Position numbers and translations under genes: made by a program. From Procambarus clarkii (lineage: Eukaryota; Arthropoda; Malacostraca; Decapoda; Cambaridae), in NCBI RefSeq assembly GCF_040958095.1, contig NC_091195.1, positions 24,339,270 through 24,403,269 on the forward strand: a stretch of 64,000 nucleotides of DNA. The letters run 5' to 3'. Below are positions 36,466-48,190 of the stretch, piece by piece (the stretch's first letter is position 1; each line of letters opens with the position of its first letter). The notes under the pieces were generated by a model. It ran no database searches. It worked only from the letters and a program-made list of their open reading frames with translations, and was not told the DNA's origin.

Positions 36466-37515
36466 CTATTGATTTTGTTGGTTTGCCTTTATGTACCACT
36501 TTACTGGTTTGCCTACCCCTATCACTTTGTAGAAAAAAGAATTTATTTCTTCTTCATTCCTGCTCTCATTTAAATGTTTTGCCTCGGCGAGGTTCAGTTT
36601 CAGCTTCTCTCTATCTTCTTTTGAAAGATCTCGCCTTAACGACCACCCTTTCCCATCCTCATCACTTTGCAATTTTCTAGCATTCCTTAGTACTTCTCCC
36701 ATCTGTTTGGCACCGTTTAAGGTGATCCTCAAAGGTCGATCTTTCCCTTTTACGTACCTGCCTATTCTCCTGTAGTCGCACACATTCTCTATGGTTGTAA
36801 GACCTTCTACGAGGCCAACAATTTTATCTACTACTTTAGCTTCTTCTACAGCTCTTTCTGACCTAGATGTTATCGCCTTTTCCTTGCAGCCAAAAATGAT
36901 CACGGACTTACTTCGATCAACTGTGTTTTGCACCAACTTCGGGTTAGATGCCAATTCTTTCCTCACTTCTAGCCTAATGTTTGTTTTATCTTGGTTGCTG
37001 CAGTGTTTGACTTCCTTTACTGCTTCTTCTATTTTTTCCTTCTCCTTGGCCACTTGTGCATAAGTGAGTTGCATATCTTTCTTCCACTGTTCTATTCCCT
37101 GTGTAACTTCCTCCATCTGTGCTGACAAAAGCTGTTTCTCCTGTTGAATTTCCTTACCTAACCTATTGTAGTCATTTATGTTTAAATTTACTTTAACTTC
37201 TTCCAAAGCTATTTTTAAGAGTTTATTTTCTTCTTCCATGGCTTTGCAATTTGTTTCCAATTGCTTCTTATCTTTGCGCAAGTCTTTCACTAAACCCTCA
37301 AGACATAAAACTTTGCTATTCAAATGGTCATTACTTTCTTTCAATTTACTAATTATTTCTACATGAGAGTTCACTATAGTATCTAAATTTACCAACTTGT
37401 TATGTAGACTGCTAATATCAATGCTTTCTTCATTGAATCCCTCAAAATCAAGCTCTGTTTTGTTTTTCCCCTTGCCAGTGGCCATTTTGAATGTTCTTCT
37501 CTGCACTGTAAACAT
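36466..37515 (-). CDS. LINE-C ORF1 protein, intact
   Basis: An uninterrupted 349-codon frame. Residues about 30-170 are heptad-rich coiled coil (KLVNLDTIVNSHVEIISKLK, KKQLETNCKAMEEENKLLK). From about 205 there is an RRM-like or nucleic-acid-binding region with SVIIFGCKEK, VCDYRRIGRYVKGKDRPLRI and WSLRRDLSKEDREKLKLN. This is the organisation of many LINE ORF1 chaperones that trimerise and coat the RNA. A shorter start at the second Met (MATGKGKNK, residue 11) is equally possible. It lacks the esterase seen in the CR1 ORF1 at 2.5-3.4 kb. Confidence 0.8.
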   Translation of the reverse strand: MFTVQRRTFKMATGKGKNKTELDFEGFNEESIDISSLHNKLVNLDTIVNSHVEIISKLKESNDHLNSKVLCLEGLVKDLRKDKKQLETNCKAMEEENKLLKIALEEVKVNLNINDYNRLGKEIQQEKQLLSAQMEEVTQGIEQWKKDMQLTYAQVAKEKEKIEEAVKEVKHCSNQDKTNIRLEVRKELASNPKLVQNTVDRSKSVIIFGCKEKAITSRSERAVEEAKVVDKIVGLVEGLTTIENVCDYRRIGRYVKGKDRPLRITLNGAKQMGEVLRNARKLQSDEDGKGWSLRRDLSKEDREKLKLNLAEAKHLNESRNEEEINSFFYKVIGVGKPVKWYIKANQQNQ

Positions 37516-37820
37516 TAGGGCAACTTTTTCTCATCCGATTTTTCACTTCCCTTAGCACTTTCCTGTTATCTCACCTATTTTTCAAGAGCACTATACCTTT
37601 AAGTTCTCTGGGACACCACTCACTACCATCAACCTGTACTACAATACTTAGGATTGTTGAAATATGCTGGAGCTCCTCTGCTGCAAGTGTTGACCCTAGG
37701 GGTGTCACCTTTTTCAACATAAGTTTTATACTTCTTCATACTGTGTGTACTTATTTCGGATGCGTTCTACTGCTTACCAAGACTGTGGGCTCCGCACTGG
37801 CTAGCTCCATTCTAAAGCTC

Positions 37821-37822
<2 letters not shown>

Positions 37823-37892
<70 letters not shown>
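37823..37892. repeat. (GT)n microsatellite
   Basis: About 35 units with one TT interruption, at the 5' edge of LINE-C. Confidence 0.95.
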
Positions 37893-37893
<1 letters not shown>

Positions 37894-39337
37894 AATTGTA
37901 ACACTGTAAAAGTGTTTGGTTTAGTTTTAGTTAATACATACATGGAGATACAAGAGTCACAGACAAGGATTTGAGAGGCACGAGTTTGGTCGGCCTGAGT
38001 CTCACACCTCTAAGCGTTAATGACCCCAAGTGACCTGAGGTCAGATCATGCAAATTCCACCTTGCTTCTGCTAATCTGATAATTGGCCTTCAAACATGCC
38101 GACGTTTAAGGAGTGGCTTGGTAGAGTGCCTCGGGCTATCTACTTGTGAGCGGAGTTAGTTACTAGGTTCCCCAATATATACTCGGAGAGCAGAGACAGA
38201 GAAGAAGAACAGGAGCCAGCCAGCAGAGCAGAGAAGACGGCCTAGCCAGGGAGGCTGTCAGCCGGCAGGGCGGGACAGTCTCTGTCAACTACAGACCCCC
38301 CCCCCCCTCTCTCAATCCAGCTATAGGCAGACACTTGTTGAGTTGAGCATTAAGGTGACTTGGTCGTGTTTACAAATGTTGTGGGAGAAGCAGGGGCAGT
38401 CAAGTTGTAGGGTTCTCCTATTCTTGGATGATGGCTCACTTTGAATATTAATCTTTAACATTTTAATTGAATTGCTTAAATTATGATACGTATCATGTGA
38501 AATATAATTGAATTTATTATTTAAATGGTCTTTAACTTTGTTCCCTAAAGTTTTTGAGTTGAGATGAGAAAGCCTCTGCGGTTTCATGATTTAATGAGTA
38601 CATGATACAGATGGAACAGACTAATGACCCCTCTGATAACATCTTTTGAGAATATTGTAATACAGACAAGTTCCATTCCTTGTCTTGTATGTAATGGTCT
38701 TGAGTGGATGGTGGCAGCATTTCTTCTTCTACTATCTACTCTTCTACTTCTACTATCTACTTTTATTCTTCTACCTATCTACTCCTCTCCCTCCACCCCC
38801 CTCCGAACTTTCCCTTTCAACTAATGACCCTCCTCGCTCCTCCCACCTCTCTACCTCTCTCACCCCACACCCTCACTAATTACTTCACCAGTCATCTCTT
38901 TCCTTTCGTGTCTCATACGTTTGTGGCAGTGAACTGTGTTTTAGAGTTCTCTCTAGAGTTTCGGGTAGCTGATCAAGTTCCGGCGCCTTGTAGTCTTAGC
39001 ACATAGGTAGTCGAATACTTAGGTTACAAGGTTGAGAGGTTGCCTTAGGAACTCTGGAGGGGCTCTAGAATAGTTAACTAACTGGGGACGGGATAACGGA
39101 CTAGAGAGAGCTGTTTCCCCCTGCCTCGTTAGTTAACTGGGGGGGTTGGAATAATGGACAAGATAGAGCTATTTCCCCCCACCCCCCATTACATAATTAC
39201 CTAAGTGTAGTTATGGGATAAGAGCTACGCTCGTTCCTGTAACTACACTTAGGGAATTACACACACACACACACACACCAGGTTGGCTAACATAAGAACG
39301 GCCTGTAGAAACTTGTGTGTGTGTGTGTGTGTGTGTA
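37894..39337. other. No gene recognised
   Basis: Contains CCCCAATATATACTCGG near 38173 followed by purine-rich sequence (a weak promoter-like appearance), a C tract near 38297, and CT-rich sequence at 38720-38870. The LINE-C tail motif AATTACCTAAGTGTAGTTA at about 39194, with a partial inverted match at 39237-39254, and short (AC)n and (GT)n runs at 39257-39335 precede the next LINE copy. Confidence 0.4.
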
Positions 39338-39862
39338 ATTACCTAAGTGCAATTACCTAAGTGTAGTTACAGGATGAGAGCTACGCTCGTGGTGTCCTGT
39401 CTTCCCAGCACTTTTTGTCATATAACGCTTTGAAACTACTGACGGTCTTGGCCTCCACCACCTTCTCACCTAACTTGTTCCAACCGTCTACCACTCTGTT
39501 TGCGAAAGTGAATTTTCTTATATTTCTTCGGCATCTGTGTTTAGCTAGTTTAAATCTATGACCTCTTGTTCTTAAAAGTTCCAGGTCTCAGGAAATCTTC
39601 CCTATCGATTTTATCAATTCCTGTTACTATTTTGTATGTAGTGATCATATCACCTCTTTTTCTTCTGTCTTCTAGTTTTGGCATATTTAATGCCTCTAAC
39701 CTCTCCTCGTAGCTCTTGCCCTTTAGTTCTGGGAGCCACTTAGTAGCATGTCTTTGCACCGTTTCCAGTTTGTTGATGTGCTTCTTAAGATATGGGCACC
39801 ACACAACCGCTGCATATTCTAGCTTTGGCCTAACAAAAGTCGTGAACAATTTCTTTAGTATA
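39338..39862 (-). pseudogene. LINE-C 3' end, 5'-truncated
   Basis: Minus-strand LFTTFVRPKLEYAAVVWCPY, KHINKLETVQRHATKWLPEL and RRKRGDMITTYKIVTGIDKI repeat the C-terminal domain of the LINE-C copy at 33.6-34.2 kb. A frameshift follows. The tail carries AATTACCTAAGTG repeats. Confidence 0.85.
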
Positions 39863-39965
39863 AGAACACTGTTTTTCCCAAAAACGGTGGGTTTTCTGAG
39901 TGGAAGAGAACGTATGTCTGGAAGCTGACTTTAACCGCCCCTAGCTGCGCGCGCAACGAGCCGAG

Positions 39966-40093
39966 GTTATATAAACCTGGGCGGAGACGGCGTGGCCCCT
40001 CTTCCAAGCCAGCAGCTGCTCTTACATAACGGCTCACTGCTGCTCAGCGAGTCTTAAACACAGAAGTTTAGCCCGCTCAACTGTTCCCCCAGC
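39966..40093 (+). promoter_or_regulatory. TATA promoter and 5' UTR
   Basis: TTATATAAA at 39967-39975 lies in a GC-rich island (GCTGCGCGCGCAACGAGCC upstream). The distance to the ATG at 40094 gives a 5' UTR of about 90 bases if transcription starts about 30 bases after the TATA box. Confidence 0.5.
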
Positions 40094-40171
40094 ATGGACC
40101 CTACACCAGTTCCTATCGACAACGACTCGGAGCGACCCGTCAGGGACGTCCTGCCTTTCTCAACATTTAAG
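40094..40171 (+). CDS. Candidate first coding exon, unknown product
   Basis: The first ATG after the TATA box (context CCCCAGCATGG) opens 26 codons, MDPTPVPIDNDSERPVRDVL to PFSTFK, ending at AAG before GTAGTG, a possible phase 0 donor. Reading on gives a low-complexity peptide from a ~28-bp tandem repeat and a stop, so splicing is more likely. No acceptor or downstream exon could be assigned; the next 2.5 kb is satellite. The family is not recognised, and it could belong to a host gene or a transposon. Confidence 0.35.
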
Positions 40172-40280
40172 GTAGTGTTTGTGTTGTTGGCGCGCCGGAC
40201 CGTGTTTGTGTTGTTGGCGTGCCGGACCAGTATTTGTGTTGTTGGCGCGCCGGACCAGTGTTTGTCTCTGTGTTGGCGTG
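40172..40280 (+). repeat. ~28-bp tandem repeat
   Basis: GTTTGTGTTGTTGGCGCGCC plus GGACCAGT is repeated about four times with small changes just after the candidate exon. Confidence 0.8.
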
Positions 40281-40599
40281 CGTCCTGAAGCACGCCTGTT
40301 GGTTCAGCCTTGGTGACCAAATGCAGGTGCAGTGGTCCTAGAGGGGGAGGTGACCCTCGGTGTTATGGGGCACTGGGTTTTCTCCAGTAGGTGGCTGTTA
40401 TTTGAAGCACAATCGGGAGGAGGCCTGTCCACCACCCCCAACTGCTCAGCCCTGTACCTTAAGCTCCCTCACCCAGTCAACGTGAGGTATGCTGCTTGGG
40501 CGACTTCTGTTGTGCCGTTATTTATTATTTACGTTCTTTATATAAGTCCTTTACAGTCTGACTGTTAGTCAGGGCGTGTTTCCTCACGCTACAATATTT

Positions 40600-42900
40600 A
40601 CTGTAATTTTACCTTTGCTTTCGCCCCTAGCTTTAATTTTTCATGGACTTGTATTTTTCATAAGTTTCCTTAATTTATTAATGAATTTAATGGTGTCAAG
40701 CTGCATGTTTTCTTTTGCAGGTTTTACATTTAGGTTTGTTTTAACTTTTGCTTATTGCCTATAAGTTATTAGGTAAAGTCAGCTAGGTTAGGCTAGCTGC
40801 TGAGTCACAGGCCTCTGGCCCCTAGCTTTAAGTTTTCATGGACTAGTATTTTCCATAAGTTTCCTTAACTTATTAATGAATTTAATGCAGTGTCAAGCGG
40901 CATGTTTCTTTTGCAGGTTTTACATTTAGGTTTGTTTAACTTTTGCTTATTGCCTTTAAGTTATTAGGTAAGGTTAGCTAGGTTAGGCTAGCTGCTGTGC
41001 CACAGGCCTCCGGCCTCTAGCTTTAAGTTTTCATGGACTTGTGTTTTTCCATAAGTTTCCTTAATTTATTAATGAATTTAATGCAGTGTGTTACGACCCT
41101 GGGTTCTTCAGTGGAAACCAGAGGTCAAAATTGAGCTATTAAACTTTCTTATAGTACAGTTGAGTGCATCACGAGCGGCAATTGTTTGTATCTTCCCTGC
41201 CAGACGTAAGACTATTCTTGTTTCTCAAAGAGCATTTAAAGACTGAGCTGGGGGTTGATTATTAAATAATAACATAGGCTCCAACTATGTTTAATAATAC
41301 TCTAATCATTTGTAAAGTAAACCTGAGTAAACTTGGTATAGGGCCGCGGTACGATTAGTTGAGCAGTCTGCCGGCAACGAGCTAGCTGGCTGGAGGCTGA
41401 TCTGGACTGAAGTGGTCTTGTCTGGTTGCTGGCTGTGGTGAAAGGAACTCCCTCCTCATTTCCTTATTTCTGTGTCTTGTTCAAGCTAAGTATATACTGT
41501 GTACATTATTCAATTTCTGGCATACTCATGTTCTATGTGTAGGGTATTATATTTCGTGTGTAGTAGGTGTGTTTAGAGTTTATATTACTAGTTATTCTAA
41601 AGGGGGTCCCATTGGAACCACGTGGTCCCCTACCCTAAGCTGACTCTAACTTCAAGTTATTCAATAGTAGAGCTTTACCCTAGCTTGTGCTCAGTGTAAA
41701 ACCTTGTATCCTGTTTATGTGGACCAAGGCTTTTAACGTAAGGTAGTGTGGTAAAGTAATTATTATTATTGTTATTGGTGTGAGTGTATATGGGGGTTTT
41801 TAAGGGGTTAATAAATAAGTACATGAATTATAGGAGTATCCCTTCTTCCTGTGTGGGAGTGCATTGATCAACTCTTAGACTGACATATATGGTCTAGTAG
41901 CAAGGTATTATTACTGTGGATAGTTTATTTTGGGGGCCAGGCCTTTTAGCTCTCCCATATTTGATACTCGGTCTTCTAACTACCCTTACCCCTTAATAGA
42001 ACCAGTTCCCCCATAGCAAGCCCACACATTTATATTATAACACAGTGTCAAGCTGCATGTTTTCTTTTGCAGGTTCTACACTTAAGTTTGTTTAACTTTT
42101 GCTTATTGCCTATAAGTTATTAGGTAAAGTCAGCTAGGTTAGGTTAGCTGCTGTGTCACAGGCCTCTGGCCCCTAGCTTTGTTTTCATGGACTTGTTTTT
42201 CCATAACTTTCCTAATTTATTAATGAATTTTATGCAGTGTCAAGCTGCACGTTTTCTTTAGCTGGTTTTACATTTATGTTTGTTTAACTTTTGCTTATTG
42301 CCTTTAAGTTATTAGGTAAAGTCAGCTAGGTTATGCTAGCTGCTGTGTCACAGGCCTCCAGCCTCTATCTTTAAGTTTTTATGGATTTGTTTTTCCATAA
42401 GTTTCCTTAATTTATTAATGAATTTTATGCAGTGTCAAGCTGCGTGTTTCTTTGCTGGTTTTACATTTATGTTTGTTTAACCTCTGCTTTGCCTTTAAGT
42501 TATTATGTAAAGTCAGCTAGGTTGTGATAGTTGTAGGGATCGGGCCCTTGCCTCTTGCTTTAAGTTTATTCTGGCCCTGCATTTACGTTTAGTTTCCTCA
42601 GCAAATTTCCCGCATTTTACATCGCCCTTGCTGCATGTTTTTACTTTACTGGTTTACAATTGTTTGTTTAACTTATGCTTCACCTTTAAGTTAAGTAAAG
42701 TCAGCTAGGATGTCCTAGACGCTGTCTTCGGGCCTCTTGCCTCTCCCTTTAAGTTTATCTTGGACTCGTATTATGATTAGTTCCATCAGCAATTTATTAC
42801 TAATTATGCATTGCCTAAGTGCATGTCATTTTACTTACTGTTTTACCTTTATACTTGTTTTCTTGACTTTGTCATAAAGTTATTAGGTACTGCCAGCTAG
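40600..42900. repeat. ~195-bp satellite, about seven units
   Basis: Units start near 40627, 40818, 41015, 42171, 42362, 42550 and 42738, each with CCCTAGCTTTAAGTTTTCAT, TTTCCTTAATTTATTAATGA, GTCAAGCTGCATGTTTTCTT, TTGCTTATTGCC and AGTCAGCTAGGTTAGGCTAG. Divergence increases toward the right end. A solo LTR interrupts the third unit. No coding capacity is seen. The TTGCAGG and AGTCAGCTAG stretches recur in each unit. Confidence 0.85.
41089..42042. mobile_element. Solo LTR, 954 bp
   Basis: The block starts TGTTACGACCCTGGG and ends ATTATAACA, with TGTTA/TAACA inverted ends. CAGTG at 41084-41088 and 42043-42047 is an exact 5-bp target duplication, and removing the block restores the satellite sequence GCAGTGTCAAGC. 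This is the product of LTR-LTR recombination of a Gypsy-, Copia- or BEL-type element. A TAACGTAA is present near 41733. Confidence 0.9.
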
Positions 42901-42939
42901 ACAGTACCAGTTTCGTTTACCAGTACCAGTAAACGTTTT

Positions 42940-43450
42940 CCAGTCGTTTTGTCTGCCCGGTGTAGCCCAGAAGAATCTGCAGCCTCCCGGCTGCTGACTC
43001 CAGACATGTGTGGCCTCCCAGGCCGCTGGTTATCAGACGTATTGTCTGCTCGGTGTAGCCCGGAAGATACTGCTGCTTCCATGCCGTTGGTTTATTCAGA
43101 CGTTTTGTCTGCCCAACGTAGCCAGGAAGGTTGACAGCCGCTGCCGTCTTAGCTGACTGCGTTCAGGGGCTGCTCTCCAGCCGACGTTCTTCCTGTGATG
43201 AGTTAAGCCGGCGATGTTATTCAGGTATTATATTTATATTGGTCATATAAATACACGGCCTTTCTGGCCGCGGGTTTATCCAGACGTGTTGTCTGCCGGT
43301 GTAGCCCGGAATATACTGCGGCCTCCCAGGCCGCTGGTTTTTCCAGACGTTTTGTCTGCCCGGTGTAGCCCGGAAATCACAGTGGCCCACCCAGGCCGCT
43401 GGTTTATCCAGACGTTTTGTCTGCCGGTGTAGCCCGGAACGTTTTCACAG
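42940..43450. repeat. ~70-bp tandem repeat, about six units
   Basis: CCAGACGTTTTGTCTGCCCG, GTGTAGCCCGGAA and GGCCTCCCAGGCCGCTGGTT recur with spacing of about 65-75 bases, split by a non-repeat stretch at about 43130-43260. Open frames exist on both strands but read as repeats (SGLHRADKTSG on the minus strand). Confidence 0.75.
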
Positions 43451-43496
43451 CCACGACGTCTTTGCTGCCTTCGTTCAGGGGTTGTCCGGCCGTCAG

Positions 43497-43555
43497 GAGG
43501 CCTGGTCGACGACCGGGCCGCGGGGACACTAAGCCCCGGAAGCACCTCAAGGTAG
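43497..43555 (+). mobile_element. SINE 3' fragment
   Basis: AGGCCTGGTCGACGACCGGG and CCGCGGGGACACTAAGCC match the 3' part of the SINE at 30371. Confidence 0.7.
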
Positions 43556-44969
43556 GTAGTAGCCGTCGTTCTTCCTGCGACGTGTCACTGTGGATATCTA
43601 GCGGCCGATGCTCGGTTGGGTCTGTTGCAGCTGGTCCAGCGGTCTGCCCTAGTGTCCGAGTCGCCACTCCCTTACTACGTTGTTCCTCAATTTTGGTGTC
43701 CAGCTGCTGCAGCTGTTGGTGTTCCGGTTGCTGACATTCCCGGCAGTCGGTGTTCTAGCTGCTGTGGGTACAGCTGTTGCTGTCCCAGCTTGCTGCTGTC
43801 CAGGTACAACATGGTCCAGCTGCCGGCGTACCAGCGGTTGTTGGACCAGCCCCCATGCTACGGCTGAAGTTGTTCCTGATGTTCCAGTTGAAGCGGTCCC
43901 AACTGATAATGCCCATCCTACTGCGTTCCAGCTCCCAAGGGTCCAGCTGCCGACGCGCCAGCCCAGAAGTTCCAGCAGAAGCGTTCCAGCCGACGTGGTG
44001 ACTATTAGCACTCCTTTCAGTTTATTGTATTTGATTGTAATTTATTTCAGCTTCATGAATTAATCCCGTTTTCTCTAAAGAGTTATATTCCAGCATTATT
44101 TGAGCATGATCTGTTTTGCAGTCGCACTTCCCTTACCGCTGCAGTTTCCCCCTTGGCCCGTTGCCGCTAATTTTGTATCTTCGGCAGCGGCCGAAGATAC
44201 TCATCATTCCCTTGTTGGCTCCCAGGTTCTATATGGTCCCTAATTGTCTTGCAGTTGGATTTTCTACTTATATATATGAAGTTTTCCCTGGTGGCCAGTT
44301 GCCACTATTTATTTATCTTTGGCAGATGTCGATGCACCAGTTGCCAATGTCCAGCTGCAGGTGTTCCAGCTGCTGATGTTCGGAGGCAGGATTTTACAGT
44401 TTACATTTGGCAACTGTTGTTTGTTAAGCCCTTATTTTGCCCTTGTTGACCACTAGTGTTAGTGTTGTGCATGCTACGTTATCGTTGGTTTGTTAAGGTT
44501 AGGGTTTCCCTGCTTACTTCCTCCTCCCCAGTGTGGGACATTTACTTATTTATCTATTTATACAGTTCCTACTGTATCATACTACTACTTATTTAAGTTC
44601 TTTATTATTAGGTCCGGGTTTTAGTCGCCTTACTCCTACCCTCCCTCTGCTTTACTTGTTATCGTTTTCTCTGGCATTTCTCGCCATGCCCTCGGTCGGC
44701 CCGCACTAAGCTCATTAGCTGGGCCAGCCGTTACGCCCTTAGCCGGGGCCCCTGTGGAGCCCTTAGCTGGGCGGGCCCGCCCTGTTAGCCGGCTAATGGT
44801 CCTGCGACCTCGTACTTTGGAAGGAGTATTTGGTGCTTTTCCCTATCCTTCTAGTGCTTATGTCTCGTTTACATTTTCTTAGTGAAACCTTTGTTATATT
44901 TGTAAGGTACTATTTATTTCTTGCTAATATATGTGTATGTGTGTGTGTGTGTGTGCATATGTATATGTA

Positions 44970-44975
<6 letters not shown>
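43556..44975. other. Unassigned, CCAGCTG-rich sequence
   Basis: CCAGCTG/GTTCCAG motifs recur irregularly from 43630 to 44380, giving Val/Pro/Gln-rich frames on both strands. From 44690 to 44800 a short GC-rich repeat built on TTAGCTGGG/TTAGCCGGG appears. I do not recognise a product. It may be a decayed internal region of a retroelement. Confidence 0.35.

Positions 44976-45056
<81 letters not shown>
44976..45056. repeat. (TA)n microsatellite
   Basis: About 80 bases of AT repeat between GT-rich flanks. Confidence 0.95.
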
Positions 45057-45064
<8 letters not shown>

Positions 45065-46990
45065 ATGTATATATTCATTAGTTGCTATACTAATTTATAG
45101 TACTGTCATTCAATTTTTATTTCCATCTTGTCCGTAGTAATTTATTATGAGTCTAGGAGTTGGTTTACTATTTTCGTCCTTATTTCTGTTATTTTACTAT
45201 ATTAATTACATTAATTATTTTACATTTACGGATCCCTAGCCTTCCTGGTGTCCATTTCTCTTTGCCTCAGATCCCCAGTCTTGAAGTTCTTGGGGTACTG
45301 CTGCTCGCAGAATGCTCATCGACACTCAGACTAAACTCATTTACGCCTCATAAGGCAGTTTCTTAGGCTAACTATTCAGCTCTTAACATGCTTTTCGGAG
45401 GCCAACTTACAATGGAGATCACTGTAACGGACTCGGTTACCATCCTTATAATTCATGTCACTCTGGACGCAAGCATGTTGCAGTTACGCCTTAAGACCTG
45501 TTCTTATAATTGTTTTATGGTTTTTTTATATATTGATTTGATATTGTATACATAGTGGTCATATAAATATTGATTATGTTGGGCTGTTCTATCGTTCTAT
45601 ACTATTCTATTGGATTATTTTGAAATGAATTATTACTTGCTAGATCCCTCCCCCTGGATAAACTTCTGCCCTTGACCCAGATACGGTAACTGGTTTCCCC
45701 ATCCTTTTTTACTTGTCTGGGTTTTTTTTTCCGGCTAAAGCTCTGCTCGGTTTGATAGTTACCTCACTTCGCCACAGACTAGTTTCCTGGAAGACCTTTT
45801 TTCTCTTCCTTTCCCCTCTAGTCACTCCTATTCCCTGTGCCAGTGTTCCTTTTCAGAGTTTTTGCAGGGTATAACCCTGGCTTAATCCATTAATGACACT
45901 TGCCCAGTTCGCTTCCGGAAATGTCCCCCTCCTCTTAGAAACTAATTCCAGCAGTACCCTTAAGGGGTAGGTTCCTTGCCCGTCACGTTCATACTGCATG
46001 CCCGTTTCTGCCCACCCTTACTGCCTTAATACTTCCAGAACCGACTACGGAAGGCGCACAAGGTACACCATTGATGAACAAGGAAAGGGGATGGAGCCCG
46101 AGGGCAGACTACTGCACCCATGAGGTCGACACACATTCCTAGCTACAGCGGCCAGCTGCCGCGTTTGCCCTTCGGGGTTGGGGGTTGAGCTAGGCTCGCC
46201 TCCAGCCGACCACGCCCTCTTACCTTTAGAATTGGTAGGGCCACTCAGCTCTCTTGACGGGCTCGCCAACGGAGATAATGGCGGGTCCAGCAACCAGCTG
46301 AAACCCCCAGCTGACTACGTCCGGGACGTTGTTGCTCCGCCACTCTGAAGCCTCCTTGCGGCCACCGGGCCTCGCCCTTCGGGGTGGGGGGGGGGGGGGG
46401 GTCCGGCCAGCTGGCCTGCGGTGGGGGGTGCAGCGCCGGTCCCCAAGTGTCCCGCTGTCTGCAGCTAATCCTTTGCCCAGTCTACGTGCTAGTAAGAGTA
46501 AGGAAACTCTTCTCCTTAATCCTTCTCCCGCTGGCCCTCGCGGGATTGGGGGTGCTCCGCCGGAACCCCCAAAGTGATAAGTGTGCAGATAGCTAAGAAA
46601 TATTCCCATGAATTGTAATTAGTCTAATTAAATTAATGCAACTTTCATTTACTACTTATGGATGTAGTTATTAATTGTAATTGATTTCTACTTTATCATT
46701 AAGGATTATTCATTTTAATTATTCCTTAATACTTTATTGTTATGCACTAGTCAATAATTATTTATCATTCATCCTAATTAGCTATTTGATTCATTAAAAA
46801 TAATTGCTTATCATTATACTATTTGTTATTATTATTATTTATTATATAATAATAATTATTTTATTATTTATTAATATATTATTTATAAATTTATTATTTA
46901 TTAATTTATTATATATTAATTAATTATTTACCATTATAAAATAAACAAGTCCCCAATCTGAGCACGTTTTCTTCCAACCTCAGAAAAACG
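45057..46990. other. Unassigned region
   Basis: Mixed-composition sequence to 46600, with a G run at 46386-46400 and GC-rich stretches but no convincing gene. Open frames around 46226-46609 on both strands reflect GC content. From 46600 to 46960 the sequence is almost pure A/T, rich in TTATTATTTATTA. Confidence 0.4.
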
Positions 46991-47130
46991 CCATTCATGT
47001 ATTTAAAAGCAATTCTGAAGTTAGAAAGCGTGGCATAGGCTGTATGTGTGTGTGTGCGTGTCAGAGAGAGAGAGAGAGACAGAGAGAAAGAGAGAGAGAG
47101 AGAGAGAGAAGATGGGAGAGAGAGAGGGGG
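46991..47130 (-). mobile_element. LINE-C scrap plus (GT)n and (GA)n
   Basis: CCATTCATGTATTTAAAAGC to GCATAGGCT (46991-47041) matches LINE-C at about 34070-34115. A short GT run and a GA-rich microsatellite follow. Confidence 0.65.
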
Positions 47131-47884
47131 GGGGGAAGCTTCATTTCAACAGACCAAGAGAATTGGTAGCATTTAGTTTAGCGACCTGACAATTTGCTTA
47201 GAAAGTTTTAAATGTATGAAGACTAACATATACATACATTATATATATAGGTTTTGTGATGACTCCTCTGACTCCATAATGATATTATTTAAGAAGAAGG
47301 TTTTGGTGGTTGACAGTGCCAAAAGCCTTACGCAGGTCCACAAATATCCCAACAGGAAACTCCTTTTTATCAAGAGCTGCATGAATTAAGTTAATCATAC
47401 TAATAAGTGCATATGTTGAATATGAATTAGTAAATATGTGATATATTCCCAGTTACTTTTTTTTCCAAGGCCCAAACTCTTCCTCACGTACCAATCTACA
47501 TCTCACAGTACCTGTACCGTCAACCTAGATAGCAGAATAGACGTGATTGGTTCAATTATAAGGAAAAATTGTAGTTTTCAGGTCCCACATGGGTTGTGAA
47601 ATTTACCTACTATTGTCCATGCTCTTAGAATATTACAAATCAGCTACTTCCTATTGAAGGCTCGTAGTTTTGTTTTGAGAAATATTAGTTGTTCTTAGTA
47701 AATTATAATAAGCACTAAAAATTATTACATAGAATAACAGTCCTTCACCAATCAACATTATATACCATAGTTTGTGCTTTACAAATCTTTAAAGGATGTT
47801 TTGTAGGAATGCTAACAGAAAACGATGTTCCATTGGAATGTCTATGGGGTAAACTACTGCAAACAGGATGGTATTGTGTCTACT

Positions 47885-48190
47885 ATATTCCGACTATTGG
47901 ATGGGTATATTGTCCACTACCACCTGTTAGGTGGGTAAGGGGTCCAATGCAACCCACAGGATGGGTATGAGGGTCACATCCACCCACAAGATGAGTATGG
48001 GGGATCACATCCACCCACAGGAAGGGTATGGGGTCCAATACCACCCGCAGGATTAGTATGGCGTCCACTACAACCCACAGGATGGGTATATTGCTCCAAC
48101 CACCCATAAAATGGGTATGGGGCTCCAACCACCCATAGAATGGGTATGGGGTCCAATAACACCCACTGGATGTGTATGGCGTCCATTGCC
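47885..48190. repeat. 30-bp minisatellite, unit A
   Basis: About ten units of GGATGGGTATGGGGTCCA plus ATACCACCCACA. This is the reverse complement of the unit at 31680. Confidence 0.9.

Larger units (their letters stand above)
33545..37812 (-). mobile_element. Nearly complete CR1-like LINE-C, ~4.3 kb
   Basis: On the minus strand: a 5' UTR of about 300 bases (37812-37516), intact ORF1 (37515-36466), ORF2 starting about 11 bases after ORF1, and a short 3' UTR ending in repeats of ACTTAGGTAATTAC (33545-33570). It is the most complete retrotransposon in the window. Truncated relatives are at 39338-39862, 46991-47041 and 58519-58690. Confidence 0.85.

Noticed and set aside
34522-37366. Plus-strand ORFs across the LINE-C element
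   Set aside because: Antisense shadows of ORF1 and ORF2, which carry the conserved motifs on the minus strand.
43276-44063. Overlapping ORFs on both strands in the 43-44 kb repeat region
   Set aside because: GC-rich tandem repeat gives open frames on both strands. No domain, start context or splice pattern favours any one of them.
46226-46609. 127-codon Pro/Arg-rich minus-strand ORF
   Set aside because: High GC and a long G run create the open frame. No motif or transcription signal.
47885-48190. CRISPR-like or coding meaning of the 30-bp repeats
   Set aside because: Units are contiguous without unique spacers, and the context is a eukaryotic minisatellite.
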